This document shows positions 39,933 to 49,700 of a DNA stretch of 64,000 bases, one piece after another. This stretch comes from Kaistia geumhonensis (GTDB lineage Bacteria; Pseudomonadota; Alphaproteobacteria; Rhizobiales; Kaistiaceae), in NCBI RefSeq assembly GCF_030815145.1, contig NZ_JAUSWJ010000001.1, positions 2,046,001-2,110,000 of the forward strand, given 5' to 3'. The stretch's first letter is position 1. The number at the start of each line of letters is the position of its first letter. Under the pieces are notes generated by a model. It was not told the origin of the DNA, ran no database searches, and worked only from the letters and a program-made list of their open reading frames with translations. The position numbers and the translations under genes are program-made.

Positions 39933-42326
39933 CTAGCCGCGGCCCGGCCAGACCCAGTCGCGGATCTCCGGCATGTCCTCGCCATGGGCGCGGACATAGC
40001 GGTGGTGCTCGATCAGCTTGTCGCGCAGCTTCTGCATCACGGCCGCCGCGCTGACGGCGAGACCCGGCACCCGCTCGATGGCCGACATCGCGAGATGGTA
40101 GCGGTCGAGGCCGTTCATCACCGTCATGTCGAAGGGCGTCGTCGTCGTCCCCTCCTCCACGAAGCCGCGCACATGCAGCCGCTGGTGGTTGGTGCGGCGA
40201 TAGGTGAGGCGGTGAATGAGATAGGGATAGCCGTGATAGGCGAAGATCACCGGCTTGTCCCGCGTGAACAGCGACTCGAACTCGCGCTCGGTGAGGCCGT
40301 GCGGATGCTGCTCCTTGGCCTGCAGCGTCATCAGATCGACGACATTGACGACGCGCACCTTCAGCTGCGGCAGCGCCTTGCGCAGGATGTCGACGGCGGC
40401 GAGCGTCTCCAGCGTCGGCACGTCGCCGGCGCAGGCCATGACGACATCGGGCTCGCCATGGTCGTCCTCGTTGCCGGCGAAGGTCCAGATGCCGATGCCG
40501 GCCTCGCAATGCAGGACCGCCTCGTCCATGGTCAGCCATTGCGGCGCCGGCTGCTTGCCCGCGACGATGACGTTGATGCGGTCATAGGTGCGCAGCACGT
40601 GATCGGTCGTCCAGAGCAGCGTGTTGGCGTCCGGCGGCAGATAGATGCGGACGATGTCGGCCTTCTTGTTGGCGACGAGATCGACGAAGCCGGGATCCTG
40701 ATGGCTGAAGCCGTTATGGTCCTGCCGCCAGACATGCGAGGTCAGCAGATAGTTGAGTGAGGCGATCGGCCGCCGCCAGGCGAGGTCGCGCGAGACCTTC
40801 AGCCACTTGGCGTGCTGGTTGAACATCGAATCGATGATGTGGATGAAGGCTTCGTAGCAGGAGAAGAAGCCGTGGCGGCCGGTGAGGAGATAGCCCTCCA
40901 GCCAGCCCTGGCAGAGATGCTCGGAGAGCACCTCCATGACGCGGCCATCCTGCGAGAGATGGTCGTCATAGCTCTCGATCCCCTCCATCCAGACGCGGTC
41001 GGTCGTCTCGAACACCGCATCGAGCCGGTTCGAGGCCGTCTCGTCCGGCCCCATGATGCGGAAATTGCGCGTCTCGGCGCTCATCGCCATCACGTCGCGC
41101 AGGAACGAGCCCATGACGCGCGTCGCCTCGGCCGTCGTCGCGCCCGGCGAGGGCACGGCGACCGCATAGTCGTGGAAGTCGGGCAGCTTCAGCTCGCGCT
41201 TCAGCAGCCCGCCATTGGCATGCGGATTGGCGCCCATGCGGCGGTTGCCGGAGGGCGCGAGCGCCGCCAGCTCGGGCATCAGCCGGCCCTTCTCGTCGAA
41301 CAGCGTATCGGGCTCGTAGGAGCGCAGCCAGGCATCGAGCAGCGCCAGATGTCCCGCATTGTCGCGCACATTGGCGATCGGCACCTGATGGGCGCGCCAG
41401 AAGCCCTCGACCTTCTTGCCGTCGACCTCCTTCGGCCCGGTCCAGCCCTTGGGCGAACGCAGGATGATCATCGGCCAGCGCGGACGCGCATGCGCATGGC
41501 CGGCGGCGCGCGCCTCGGCCTGGATGGCCGCGATGCGGCCGAAGGCGGTGTCGAGCGTCGCCGCCATGGCCTGGTGCATGGGCTCGGGATCGCTGCCCTC
41601 GACGAAGAACGGCTCGTAGCCGAAACCCGAGAAGAGCTGCTCGAGCTCGGCGTCGCTCATGCGGCCGAGAACGGTCGGATTGGCGATCTTGTAGCCGTTC
41701 AGATGCAGGATCGGCAGCACCGCTCCGTCATGGACCGGCGAGAGGAACTTGTTGGAATGCCAGGAGGCGGCGAGCGGCCCGGTCTCTGCCTCGCCGTCGC
41801 CGATGACGCAGGCGACGACGAGCGAGGGATTGTCGAAGGCGGCGCCATAGGCGTGAACCAGCGCATAGCCGAGCTCGCCGCCCTCATGGATGGAGCCGGG
41901 CGTGTCGGCCGAGGCGTGGCTCGGAATGCCGCCGGGGAAGGAGAACTGGCGCACGAGCTTGGCGAGACCGTCGGCATCCTGAGCGACATCCGGATAGATC
42001 TCGCTGTAGGACCCTTCCAGATAGGTGTTGGCGACCATGCCGGGGCCGCCATGCCCGGGGCCGCAGATATAGATGACATTGGCGTCGCGCGCCCGGATGA
42101 CGCGGTTCAGATGCGCATAGATGAAGTTGAGGCCGGGTGTGGTGCCCCAATGGCCGAGCAGGCGCGGCTTGATATGATCGCGCGTCAGCGGCTGGCGGAG
42201 CAGCGGGTTGTCGAGCAGATAGATCTGGCCGACGGAAAGAAAGTTAGCCGCCTTCCAATATCGATGGATGAGATCGAGCTCGTCCTTGCCGAGGGGGCCG
42301 TCCAGCGTCATCGTCGCCTCCGTCAT
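39933..42326 (-). CDS. xfp: Xylulose-5-phosphate/fructose-6-phosphate phosphoketolase
   Basis: A 797-residue thiamine diphosphate enzyme that splits xylulose 5-phosphate (or fructose 6-phosphate) to acetyl phosphate and an aldose phosphate. Visible landmarks: [39 protein letters not shown], the diphosphate motif [20 protein letters not shown] and C-terminal [20 protein letters not shown]. Length is normal. ATG 42326 is chosen over an upstream ATG at 42368 because homologous sequence begins after it and GGGAGCG is upstream. It lies 105 bases after the transaldolase-like gene in the same direction, so the two probably serve one pentose-phosphate route. Confidence 0.95.
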   Translation of the reverse strand: MTEATMTLDGPLGKDELDLIHRYWKAANFLSVGQIYLLDNPLLRQPLTRDHIKPRLLGHWGTTPGLNFIYAHLNRVIRARDANVIYICGPGHGGPGMVANTYLEGSYSEIYPDVAQDADGLAKLVRQFSFPGGIPSHASADTPGSIHEGGELGYALVHAYGAAFDNPSLVVACVIGDGEAETGPLAASWHSNKFLSPVHDGAVLPILHLNGYKIANPTVLGRMSDAELEQLFSGFGYEPFFVEGSDPEPMHQAMAATLDTAFGRIAAIQAEARAAGHAHARPRWPMIILRSPKGWTGPKEVDGKKVEGFWRAHQVPIANVRDNAGHLALLDAWLRSYEPDTLFDEKGRLMPELAALAPSGNRRMGANPHANGGLLKRELKLPDFHDYAVAVPSPGATTAEATRVMGSFLRDVMAMSAETRNFRIMGPDETASNRLDAVFETTDRVWMEGIESYDDHLSQDGRVMEVLSEHLCQGWLEGYLLTGRHGFFSCYEAFIHIIDSMFNQHAKWLKVSRDLAWRRPIASLNYLLTSHVWRQDHNGFSHQDPGFVDLVANKKADIVRIYLPPDANTLLWTTDHVLRTYDRINVIVAGKQPAPQWLTMDEAVLHCEAGIGIWTFAGNEDDHGEPDVVMACAGDVPTLETLAAVDILRKALPQLKVRVVNVVDLMTLQAKEQHPHGLTEREFESLFTRDKPVIFAYHGYPYLIHRLTYRRTNHQRLHVRGFVEEGTTTTPFDMTVMNGLDRYHLAMSAIERVPGLAVSAAAVMQKLRDKLIEHHRYVRAHGEDMPEIRDWVWPGRG

Positions 42327-42431
42327 GCGGGGGCCGCGCTCCCGGGGCGAGGCGCAGCCGGCCGCCAATAGAGGGCGACAGACTGCGCCCGGCCTTGACC
42401 ATGATCAAGGGCGCTCGTCACGAAAGGCTGG

Positions 42432-43112
42432 TCAGGGGGTCTCGGCGGCGACCTCGAAGGCCTCGGCCGCGGCGGTCGTCAGCGGATCGGCGAACAGCGC
42501 GGCGGCGACCTTGGGGCTGAAGGTGAAGGTATCGAGGCCGAGCGCCGCGAGGCGGGCGAGGTCCTCGGCGGAACGCAGGCTCGCGACGAGAATGCGCATC
42601 GCGCTGCCGGCCGACCGCACCATGGCCTGCATGGCGGCGATCTCGCCGGCGCCGTCGCGGCCGGCATCGTTCATGCGGCCGAGATAGGGCGCGGCATAGT
42701 CGGCGCCGAGCGCGGCGGCGCTGAGCGCCTGATGCGATGCATAGACGGCGGTCATGGTGATGCGGATGCCGTCCGCCTTGAGCCGCGCGGCGGCGATGGC
42801 GCCTTCGCGGGTGATCGGCACCTTGACGACGATGCGATGGTCGATCGCCGCGATCGCGCGGCCGTTCGCTTCCAGCGCCTCGGCGCTTCGGCCGAAGGTC
42901 TGCATCTGCAGCTCGCCGGTGCCGAGTGCGAAGGCGGTGTCGGCGAGACGCCGAAGATCGGGCAGCGCGCAGGGGATGCCGGCCGCGGCAAGCAGCGTCG
43001 GATTGGTCGTGACGCCGTGGAAGAGGCCGGTCGGCAGCCACTCCCGCCAGGCCTTGCTGTCCGCCGTATCGAGCAGCAGGCGGATCCGCCCGCGATTGTC
43101 GTCTGCCGTCAT
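42432..43112 (-). CDS. Transaldolase / fructose-6-phosphate aldolase family protein
   Basis: A 226-residue TIM-barrel aldolase. LLLDTADSKAWREWLPTGLF and GVTTNPTLL are the family opening, and the Schiff-base lysine is in HRIVVKVPITREGAIAA. The short length fits the FSA/TalC subgroup or a related aldolase; which sugar phosphate it uses cannot be read from the sequence. ATG 43112 is used because the family sequence starts just behind it. Coupling with phosphoketolase downstream suggests a shared pathway. Confidence 0.88.
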   Translation of the reverse strand: MTADDNRGRIRLLLDTADSKAWREWLPTGLFHGVTTNPTLLAAAGIPCALPDLRRLADTAFALGTGELQMQTFGRSAEALEANGRAIAAIDHRIVVKVPITREGAIAAARLKADGIRITMTAVYASHQALSAAALGADYAAPYLGRMNDAGRDGAGEIAAMQAMVRSAGSAMRILVASLRSAEDLARLAALGLDTFTFSPKVAAALFADPLTTAAAEAFEVAAETP

Positions 43113-43320
43113 GTCAGGTCCCCGTCTCGTTCGGGCGTCCAATAGACGATCCGGCGACGCAATGCACCTCGCCTCGAGGCCAGCCACCGGCCGTGAAGCA
43201 CATCACATCGCTGCGGCCGCGCTTCTGCTTGAAACCGCCGCGAGGGTCGCGCGTTGGACCAGCGAACCGTTCTTGAGCGGAACAATTTCAGACTGGGACG
43301 CCGCAGGGCGGCGGGGGATC

Positions 43321-43575
43321 ATGATCAGCATCGATCGTAGCCGGGTGATCGGCATTCTCGCAACCGCGACGCTCGTCGCCACGGCCGTGACCGCCTGGGG
43401 AACGCAGGCCACCGGCCATGGCAACGGCAGTGCCGACCCGACGGCCGCGGTCAGCTTCGAACGCGCCGGAGTCGGCGGGCGCAAGGGCTGTGAAGTCCAG
43501 TCCTGGCCCTATATCGCGCCGGAATGTCTCTCGGCCTCGCAGGGCGAGAGCCGGACGATCCGCCGGCTCCTCTGA
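43321..43575 (+). CDS. Small secreted protein (84 aa)
   Basis: The product begins MISIDRSRVIGILATATLVA with a hydrophobic signal-like N-terminus and ends with GCEVQSWPYIAPECLSASQG. A pair of cysteines flanking WPYIAPE is typical of a small periplasmic protein family common in Rhizobiales. Function unknown. It is divergent from the transaldolase-like gene, with about 208 bases of intergenic DNA that presumably hold both promoters. Confidence 0.72.
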   Translation: MISIDRSRVIGILATATLVATAVTAWGTQATGHGNGSADPTAAVSFERAGVGGRKGCEVQSWPYIAPECLSASQGESRTIRRLL

Positions 43576-43578
43576 CGC

Positions 43579-44481
43579 CTAGTCCGCGAAGGCGGCTGCC
43601 GCTCTGAAGAGCGAGAGGTGCCGCCGCGCCACCGCCTCCACATCGGTGCCGTAGCCGCCGCCGATGACACCCGCCAGCGGCAGATCGCGCGAGCGCACCG
43701 CCTGCAGCACGAGCGCATCACGCTGCGCCAGCCCCGCATCGGTCATCGCCAGCCGGCCGAGCCGATCGTCGCGGTGCGGGTCGACCCCGGCATTGTAGAA
43801 GACGATGTCCGGCTGCAACCGGTCGAGCAGCGGCGCCAGGATCGCGCCGAGCGCCTCCAGATAGGCCGCGTCCTCCGTTCCGTCGGCAAATCCGATATCG
43901 ATGGTCGAGGCGCGCTTGCGCACCGGATAGTTGCGCTCGCCATGCAGCGACAGCGTCGTCACCCGCGCATCGCCAGCGAAGATGGCGGCCGTGCCGTCGC
44001 CCTGATGCACGTCGCAATCGACCACCAGCGCCGTCTCGATGCGCCGCTCGGCGAGGAGCACGCCGAGGGCGACCGCGACATCGTTGAAGGTGCAGAACCC
44101 GGCGCCCTGCTCCGCGCGGGCGTGATGGCTGCCGCCGGCGGTGTTGCAGGCGAGCCCCGTCTCCAACGCCAGCCGCGCGGCAAGGATCGTCCCACCCGCC
44201 GCTGTCGCAGCGCGGCGCACGACGGTCTCGTTCATCGGCAGGCCGATTTCGCGCTCGATCGCAGGCGGAAGACAGAACGTCAGGACCGCGTCGACATAGG
44301 CGGGGTCATGCGCGAGCGCGAGTTCGGCCGCGCTCGCCGCCTCCGGCCGGGCAAAGCCGCTATCCGCAAGGCCGTCGGCGTGCAGGAGCGCCGCCAGCCG
44401 CTCGTATTTCCGCATCGGGAAGCGATGATCGGCCGGGATCTCGGCGGTGTAGGCCTCGTGGTGGACGATCGGCAGCGGCAT
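43579..44481 (-). CDS. Histone-deacetylase-family amidohydrolase
   Basis: A 300-residue zinc enzyme of the HDAC/acetylpolyamine amidohydrolase/AcuC superfamily. It has the His-His pair in GGSHHARAEQGAGFCTFNDV, the zinc ligands in DCDVHQGDGTAAIF and YNAGVDPHRDDRLGRL, and the late GGGYGTDVEAVARRH. ATG 44481 starts at MPLPIVHHEAYTAEIPADHR, the usual family N-terminus. The substrate is not predictable. It converges with the small secreted protein gene, leaving three bases between the stops. Confidence 0.88.
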   Translation of the reverse strand: MPLPIVHHEAYTAEIPADHRFPMRKYERLAALLHADGLADSGFARPEAASAAELALAHDPAYVDAVLTFCLPPAIEREIGLPMNETVVRRAATAAGGTILAARLALETGLACNTAGGSHHARAEQGAGFCTFNDVAVALGVLLAERRIETALVVDCDVHQGDGTAAIFAGDARVTTLSLHGERNYPVRKRASTIDIGFADGTEDAAYLEALGAILAPLLDRLQPDIVFYNAGVDPHRDDRLGRLAMTDAGLAQRDALVLQAVRSRDLPLAGVIGGGYGTDVEAVARRHLSLFRAAAAFAD

Positions 44482-44615
44482 GCGCCGAGGATAGCGCGGA
44501 ACGGGTGGGTTGCGAGCCCTCGTCCAGATCCGCATCGACGAAAGAGCGGGAAGCGGCTATCCCTCGACCCCTTCGATTCCGCCGCGGCAATGGCCGCCAG
44601 CACCACGATTCCTCC

Positions 44616-45974
44616 ATGAACGACGTTTCCGCCGCAGCGCCTCGCCGCGCCTTTGCCGTCACCCATCGCGGCATCCTCGCGATCGCCGTGCCGATGACGC
44701 TCGCCTATCTCTCGACGCCGCTGCTCGGGATCACCGACATGGCAGTGATCGGCCGTATCGGCGATGCGGCGCTGATCGGCGGCGTCGCGCTCGGTGCCGT
44801 CGTCTTCGACTTCATCTTCTCGACCTTCAATTTTCTCCGCAGCGGCACGACGGGCCTCACCGCGCAGGCCTATGGCGCCGGCGACCGCACCGAGATGCAG
44901 GCCGTGCTGTTCCGCGCGCTGCTGCTCGCCGTGGCGATCGGCATCGTGGTCATCCTGCTCGGCCGGCCGATCCTCGCGCTCGCGCTGGCCGGACTCGGCG
45001 GCAGCCCGGCGGTGCAGGCGGCGACGACGACCTATTTCGACATCCGCCTCCTCTCGACGCCCTTCGCGCTCGCCAACTACGCCATGCTCGGCTGGCTGGT
45101 CGGGCTCGGCCGCGCCACGGCCGGCCTCGTCCTCCAGACGGTGCTGAACGGGCTCAACATCGCGCTCAGCATCCTCTTCGTGCTCGGCTTCGGCTGGGGC
45201 ATCGCCGGAGCGGCGCTCGGCACGACGCTCGGCGAGGCGATCACCGCCTGTCTCGGGCTCCTCGTCGTGCTGCCATCGCTCGATCGCCGCGACCGCCCGG
45301 CGCGGGCCAAGGTTCTCGACCGGACGGCGATCGTCCGCATGATCGCGGTCAACCGCGACATCATGATCCGCTCCTTCGCCCTCCTCTTCGCCTTCGGCTT
45401 CTTCGCCTCGCGCGGCGCCGCCTTCGGCGATGTCACGCTCGCCGCCAATGCCGTGCTGATGAACCTCTTCCTCGTCGGCGGCTATTTCCTCGACGGGTTC
45501 GCGGCGGCGGCGGAGCAATATGCCGGACGCGCGGTCGGCGCGCGCTACCGCGCCGCCTTCGTGCGCTCTGTCTGGCTGACGCTCCTCTGGGGCTACGGCC
45601 TCGCGTTCGCCGCCGCGCTGGTCTTCGCGCTTGCCGGGCCGGCGATCATTGATCTCATGACCGCCAATGAAGAGGTGCGCGAGACGGCGCGGCGATACCT
45701 GCCCTGGGCGGTGGCGACACCTATCGCCGGCGTGCTCGCCTTCCAGATGGACGGCGTCTTCATCGGCGCCACCTGGTCGCGCGACATGCGCAACATGATG
45801 CTGGCCTCGCTCGTCCTTTTCCTCGCCGTCTGGTGGTGGGCCGAACCGGCGCTCGGAACGGACGGTCTGTGGCTGGCGCTGATCGTCTTCCTTTCGGCGC
45901 GCGGGCTGACGCTCGCCTGGCGCTGCCGCAGCCGCATCGCCTCCACCTTCGGCCCGGAGGGGGCGGAGGACTGA
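44616..45974 (+). CDS. MATE family efflux transporter (DinF-like)
   Basis: A 452-residue inner membrane transporter with twelve hydrophobic segments. GILAIAVPMTLAYLSTPLLG in segment 1, and FNFLRSGTTGLTAQAYGAGD in the loop after segment 2, are the standard MATE signature; the second half repeats it (ANAVLMNLFLVGGYFLDGFA, AAEQYAGRAVGARY). DinF-type members export organic cations, probably with proton or sodium exchange. The ATG at 44616 follows the 5' side of the deacetylase, divergent from it. Confidence 0.92.
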   Translation: MNDVSAAAPRRAFAVTHRGILAIAVPMTLAYLSTPLLGITDMAVIGRIGDAALIGGVALGAVVFDFIFSTFNFLRSGTTGLTAQAYGAGDRTEMQAVLFRALLLAVAIGIVVILLGRPILALALAGLGGSPAVQAATTTYFDIRLLSTPFALANYAMLGWLVGLGRATAGLVLQTVLNGLNIALSILFVLGFGWGIAGAALGTTLGEAITACLGLLVVLPSLDRRDRPARAKVLDRTAIVRMIAVNRDIMIRSFALLFAFGFFASRGAAFGDVTLAANAVLMNLFLVGGYFLDGFAAAAEQYAGRAVGARYRAAFVRSVWLTLLWGYGLAFAAALVFALAGPAIIDLMTANEEVRETARRYLPWAVATPIAGVLAFQMDGVFIGATWSRDMRNMMLASLVLFLAVWWWAEPALGTDGLWLALIVFLSARGLTLAWRCRSRIASTFGPEGAED

Positions 45975-45977
45975 GCC

Positions 45978-46502
45978 TCAGCCGCCAGGCGCCGGGGCCG
46001 GGGCGGTCAGACTGCCGATGAGCTCGAACGGGCTGTGGCCGCTGCGCGCGGCGATCGCCGCCAGAGTGTCGGTGGGCGCGACCGGGCCGAAGCCGGCATC
46101 GTCGAGCCGTTTCACGGCCGCCGCGCTATCGAGCTTCAGCACCGGGGCCAGCGTCTCGAGCGGCGCCTGCTGCGCCGCTGCGACCAGCGCCATCGCCGGG
46201 TTGCCGCCGCCCCTCCCGCTCGCGCTGGCGCCATAGGCGAAGACGGCCGCGGCGGCGAGGCTCGCGACCAGCGCGATCGGCATGGCCGCGTGGCGGAAAT
46301 AGTTGAGGAACGGCCGCCAGTTGCGCCACAGATGCAGCACGAAGGGCAGGAGCAGGACCAGCGAGAGCACCTCGTGCATCTCGTGGAACAGCCCCGGCGA
46401 CCAGCCGAAATAGAGCGCGACGCCCGACACCGCCGAGACGATGAAGAGACCCGCCGTCAGCGGCGTCCCATACCGAAAGAAGAAATCCCGCACGCCGCGC
46501 AT
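45978..46502 (-). CDS. DUF4405-type membrane protein
   Basis: A 174-residue protein with three hydrophobic segments (TPLTAGLFIVSAVSGVAL, near 13-30; HEVLSLVLLLPFVLHLWRNW, about 42-62; ALVASLAAAAVFAYGASASG, about 76-95). His residues in HEMHEVLSLVLLLPFVLHLW could bind heme, as in the related cytochrome-like family. Then follows a soluble C-terminal domain with AVKRLDDAGFGPVAPTDTLA. ATG 46502 is used. It converges with the MATE gene, three bases between stops. Function unknown. Confidence 0.75.
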   Translation of the reverse strand: MRGVRDFFFRYGTPLTAGLFIVSAVSGVALYFGWSPGLFHEMHEVLSLVLLLPFVLHLWRNWRPFLNYFRHAAMPIALVASLAAAAVFAYGASASGRGGGNPAMALVAAAQQAPLETLAPVLKLDSAAAVKRLDDAGFGPVAPTDTLAAIAARSGHSPFELIGSLTAPAPAPGG

Positions 46503-46616
46503 GCCCTGTCTCTCCTGGCGCCGGCGGCACCATGCGGCCGGCCATCCACGGCAAGAGCGATACACGAGGAAGGCGGCGGCGATCCTCTCCAGGCGGTATC
46601 CGATTGTATCCGTTTG

Positions 46617-47684
46617 TCAGCCGCCGGCGGCCCAGCGCTCGCGCTCGATTCCGACAGCGTCGGCGATCGAGCCGAGGCCGCGGCGGTCGAGGATACGCGA
46701 GAGGCCGGCGAGGATCTCGCCGGGCAGTCCCGGACCCTGATAGACGAGGCCGGTATAGAGCTGCACGAGATCGGCGCCGGCCGCGATCTTCTGGAAGGCC
46801 GTCTCGGCCGAGTCGACGCCGCCGACGCCGATGAGCGGCATCTGGGGTCCGACGAGGCCGCGGAAGCGGGCCAGCATGACCGTCGACATGCGGAAGAGCG
46901 GACGGCCGGAGAGACCGCCCGTCTCCTTCGCCAGCGCCGCGGTGGCGAGCGGCGGGCGCGAGACCGTCGTGTTGGAGATGATCACGCCGTCGAGCCGGCG
47001 CGCCAGCACCACCTCGGCGACGTCGGCAAGGCCCGATTCATCCATGTCCGGCGCGATCTTGACCAGCATCGGCACCCGTCGCGGCTGCGCATCGCGGGCC
47101 TCGACGACGCGGGCAAGCAGCGCATCGAGCGCCGCCCTGCCCTGCAGGTCGCGCAGGCCCGGCGTGTTGGGCGAGGAGACATTGACCGTGAAATAGCTGG
47201 CGAGATCGGAAAAGGCCTCGATGAGGGCGACATAGTCGGCAGCCCGATCGGCGCTGTCCTTGTTGGCGCCGATGTTCACGCCGACGATGCCCTTGCGTCT
47301 CCGGCGGGCGAGATTGTCGCGCGCCGCCGCCTTGCCGGCATTGTTGAAGCCGAGGCGGTTGATGATCGCGCCGTCCTCGGCGAGGCGAAAGATGCGCGGC
47401 CGGGGATTGCCGGCCTGCGGACGCGGCGTCACCGAACCGATCTCGATGAAGCCGAAGCCGAGCGACAGCAGCCCGTCCGCGACCTCGGCATTCTTGTCGA
47501 GGCCGGCGGCGAGGCCGAGCGCATTGGGGAAGTCGAGACCGAACAGCCTGCGGGCGAGGCGCGGATCGCGCGCCGGATCGACGGCCCGGGTCAGCCCGGA
47601 GCCGATCAGCTTCAGCGAAAGGCCATGCGCCGTCTCCGGATCGATCCGGAAGATGGCGGGGCGGGCGATGCGATAGAGGCTCAC
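46617..47684 (-). CDS. pyrD: Dihydroorotate dehydrogenase (quinone, class 2)
   Basis: A 355-residue flavoenzyme of pyrimidine synthesis. GLAAGLDKNAEVADGLLSLG, GSVTPRPQAGNPRPRIFRL, LGFNNAGKAAARDNLARRR, the catalytic serine segment NVSSPNTPGLRDLQG and GVGGVDSAETAFQKIAAGAD all fit class 2, membrane-bound PyrD; the length and N-terminal amphipathic helix (SLYRIARPAIFRIDPETAHG) do too. The GTG at 47684 overlaps the TGA of the DUF952 gene, so the pair is co-translated. Confidence 0.95.
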   Translation of the reverse strand: MSLYRIARPAIFRIDPETAHGLSLKLIGSGLTRAVDPARDPRLARRLFGLDFPNALGLAAGLDKNAEVADGLLSLGFGFIEIGSVTPRPQAGNPRPRIFRLAEDGAIINRLGFNNAGKAAARDNLARRRRKGIVGVNIGANKDSADRAADYVALIEAFSDLASYFTVNVSSPNTPGLRDLQGRAALDALLARVVEARDAQPRRVPMLVKIAPDMDESGLADVAEVVLARRLDGVIISNTTVSRPPLATAALAKETGGLSGRPLFRMSTVMLARFRGLVGPQMPLIGVGGVDSAETAFQKIAAGADLVQLYTGLVYQGPGLPGEILAGLSRILDRRGLGSIADAVGIERERWAAGG

Positions 47685-48025
47685 GGGATCGCGGCCGGGA
47701 AGACATGCGCGCCGTCGGCACCGCGCGGCAGCGGCACGACCGAACGGACATGGGCGAGGTCGAGCGGCGCATGGAGATGTGGGAACAGCGCCCCGCCGCG
47801 CGAAGGCTCCCATTTCAGCGCCGGTCCCAGCGCCTCGGCGTCGACCGCGACGAGCAGCAGGTCGTCGATGCCGGCGAAATGACGGGCGGCCGTCTCGCGC
47901 AACTGCTCCGCCGCCGAGAAATGGATGAAGCCGTCCGTGTGGTCGACCGGCGCGCCTTCGAAGCGGCCGAGCGCCTCCGCCTCGCGCCAGAGCGCCGCAG
48001 GCGCGATCTTGTAGATTTCTGTCAT
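47681..48025 (-). CDS. DUF952 family protein
   Basis: A 114-residue protein with the DUF952 landmarks YKIAPAALWREAEALGRFEG, VDHTDGFIHFSAAEQLRETA and the end FPHLHAPLDLAHVRSVVPLP. Its function is unknown, and it is nearly always found immediately before pyrD in alphaproteobacteria, as here with a four-base overlap. ATG 48025 is chosen since the family starts there. Confidence 0.88.
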   Translation of the reverse strand: MTEIYKIAPAALWREAEALGRFEGAPVDHTDGFIHFSAAEQLRETAARHFAGIDDLLLVAVDAEALGPALKWEPSRGGALFPHLHAPLDLAHVRSVVPLPRGADGAHVFPAAIP

Positions 48026-48267
48026 GGAATGTCCCGTTTTCGTCGAGAAAACTAGCGGCTCGCCCTCCCCTCGGCAAGGCGCGCGAACGATCTGGGGCAA
48101 GGCGCGCGGTGCGCGCTGGACACGGTTCGTTCGCGGGGATACATGGTGCTTGCAGGGATTTTATTCCTGTTCCTGCACTTCGTTGTGCCGCGTCTCGGGG
48201 GAGAGAAGGCAGGGCCACGCCGGGAGCATGCGCTCCGGTCCGGCCCGTTCATCCGGAAGGTCCGGCC

Positions 48268-48918
48268 ATGCTGTCACACGAACGGATCTGGACGGCCATC
48301 GACGTTCTCGCCGAGCGTCATGCGCTCAGCGTCTCGGGCCTCGCCAAGCGTGCGGGCCTCGATCCGACGACCTTCAACCGGTCGAAGCGCGTCGGCAGCG
48401 ACGGGCGCCCGCGCTGGCCGTCGACCGAGAGCATTTCCAAGATCCTCGAGGCGACCGGCGAATCGGTCGAGCGCTTTCTCGGCATCGCGGCCGGCACGAG
48501 CGCGGCGCTGGCCGAGATCGACCGTCCGTTCCGCCAGGTACCGCTGATCGGCTTCGCGCAGGCCGGTGCCGGCGGCTTCTTCGACGATGGCGGCTTTCCC
48601 GCAGGACAGGGCTGGTACGAGGTCTCGTTTCCGCAGAGTCGCAACACGGAGGGCGTGTATGCGCTCGAGGTGTCCGGCGATTCCATGATGCCGCTCTATC
48701 GCCATGGCGACGTCATCATCGTGTCGCCGACGGCGCCCTGCCATGTCGGAGACCGCGTGGTCGTCCGCACCCAGCAGGGAGAGGTCATGGCCAAGGTGCT
48801 CGCCCGCCGCGACGCCAGCCGGGTCGAGCTCGCCTCGCTCAATCCCGATCATGCGCCGCGCAGTCTCGCGACGCACGAGATCGACTGGATCGCGAGGATC
48901 ATCTGGGCCAGCCAATGA
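48268..48918 (+). CDS. HTH transcriptional regulator with S24 peptidase-like domain
   Basis: A 216-residue LexA/CI-like protein on the chromosome. The N-terminus is a helix-turn-helix (LSVSGLAKRAGLDPTTFNRS, residues 20-39). The S24 domain has the Ala99-Gly100 pair in FAQAGAGGF, Ser139 in VSGDSMMPLY and Lys176 in VMAKVLARR. GGAAGG precedes ATG 48268; the frame is open to 48109, but that part lacks homology-like sequence. A symmetric TGCAGG/CCTGCA element at 48151-48177 may be its operator. Likely a regulator of unknown stress genes; conserved in Rhizobiales. Confidence 0.8.
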   Translation: MLSHERIWTAIDVLAERHALSVSGLAKRAGLDPTTFNRSKRVGSDGRPRWPSTESISKILEATGESVERFLGIAAGTSAALAEIDRPFRQVPLIGFAQAGAGGFFDDGGFPAGQGWYEVSFPQSRNTEGVYALEVSGDSMMPLYRHGDVIIVSPTAPCHVGDRVVVRTQQGEVMAKVLARRDASRVELASLNPDHAPRSLATHEIDWIARIIWASQ

Positions 48919-49697
48919 CCCGAACGCTTCAGATCGCCGCCCTTCTGCTCGTCGCCGTCATCCTGGCGGGTGTCGTCACCCTCGTCATGGACGGCGGGGA
49001 GAGCGTGCGTCTCGGCGTGGGTGCCCCCGCGCCGGTGCCGCCGGCGGCTTCCGCAAGCCGACCCTCGCCGCCGGAGACGATAACGCCGTCCCCGAAGGTC
49101 GCACGGGCGCGCCCCGATTTCGGACCGGTCGTCACGAGCCCCGTTCCCGAGGCGCCGGATGCGGCGCCGGGAAGCCTGCCGCGCATGGTGGGCGGACCGG
49201 GCATCAGCCCGGGCCCGCTCGTGACCGGCGTCCTGGAGCGAGAAGCGCCGCAAGCCGCCGAACCCGAGGCGGCCCCAAGCGGCCCTCAATGGAAGACCTT
49301 CAACCAGGTCGTCGTGATCGGCGCCGGCATCATCAATCTCGGCGGGCGCAAGGTCCAGCTCGACGGGATCATCGTGCCGGCGAGCGGGAGCACCTGCCGG
49401 ACCGCTCCGGACGAGCCCGGCTTCGACTGCGCCTTTCTGTCGATGCAGGCACTGCGCCAGCGGATCCGCGCGCGAGGAATCGAGTGCCGGCTCGACACGG
49501 TCGAATACGTCGGCGCCGAGCCGGCGTCCTGCCGCATCGGCCAGACGGACCTCGCAGCATGGCTGGTGGAGCAGGGCTGGGCAGCGCCGGCGGAAGACGC
49601 ACCCGACGAATATCGCGCGGCTGAACAGCAGGCGCGTTGCGCGGGCGCCGGGATATGGGCGGGAGCCGCCCGGCCGGACAACTGCCCGGCGCAGTAG
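48915..49697 (+). CDS. Secreted SNase-like (thermonuclease fold) protein
   Basis: A 260-residue protein. Residues 1-25 (MTRTLQIAALLLVAVILAGV) form a signal anchor, a proline-rich linker follows to about residue 120, and the C-terminal 135 residues have the staphylococcal nuclease fold (LGGRKVQLDGIIVPASGSTC, DLAAWLVEQGWAAPAEDAPD, YRAAEQQARCAGAGIWAGAA) with four or more cysteines. Catalytic arginines typical of active nucleases are not all evident, so activity is unsure. It overlaps the S24 regulator gene by four bases and is probably co-expressed. Confidence 0.78.
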   Translation: MTRTLQIAALLLVAVILAGVVTLVMDGGESVRLGVGAPAPVPPAASASRPSPPETITPSPKVARARPDFGPVVTSPVPEAPDAAPGSLPRMVGGPGISPGPLVTGVLEREAPQAAEPEAAPSGPQWKTFNQVVVIGAGIINLGGRKVQLDGIIVPASGSTCRTAPDEPGFDCAFLSMQALRQRIRARGIECRLDTVEYVGAEPASCRIGQTDLAAWLVEQGWAAPAEDAPDEYRAAEQQARCAGAGIWAGAARPDNCPAQ

Positions 49698-49700
49698 CCG

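Noticed and set aside
39660-42371. Long forward frames opposite phosphoketolase.
   Set aside because: The reverse strand holds a full-length phosphoketolase with all family motifs; the forward translations are compositionally abnormal.
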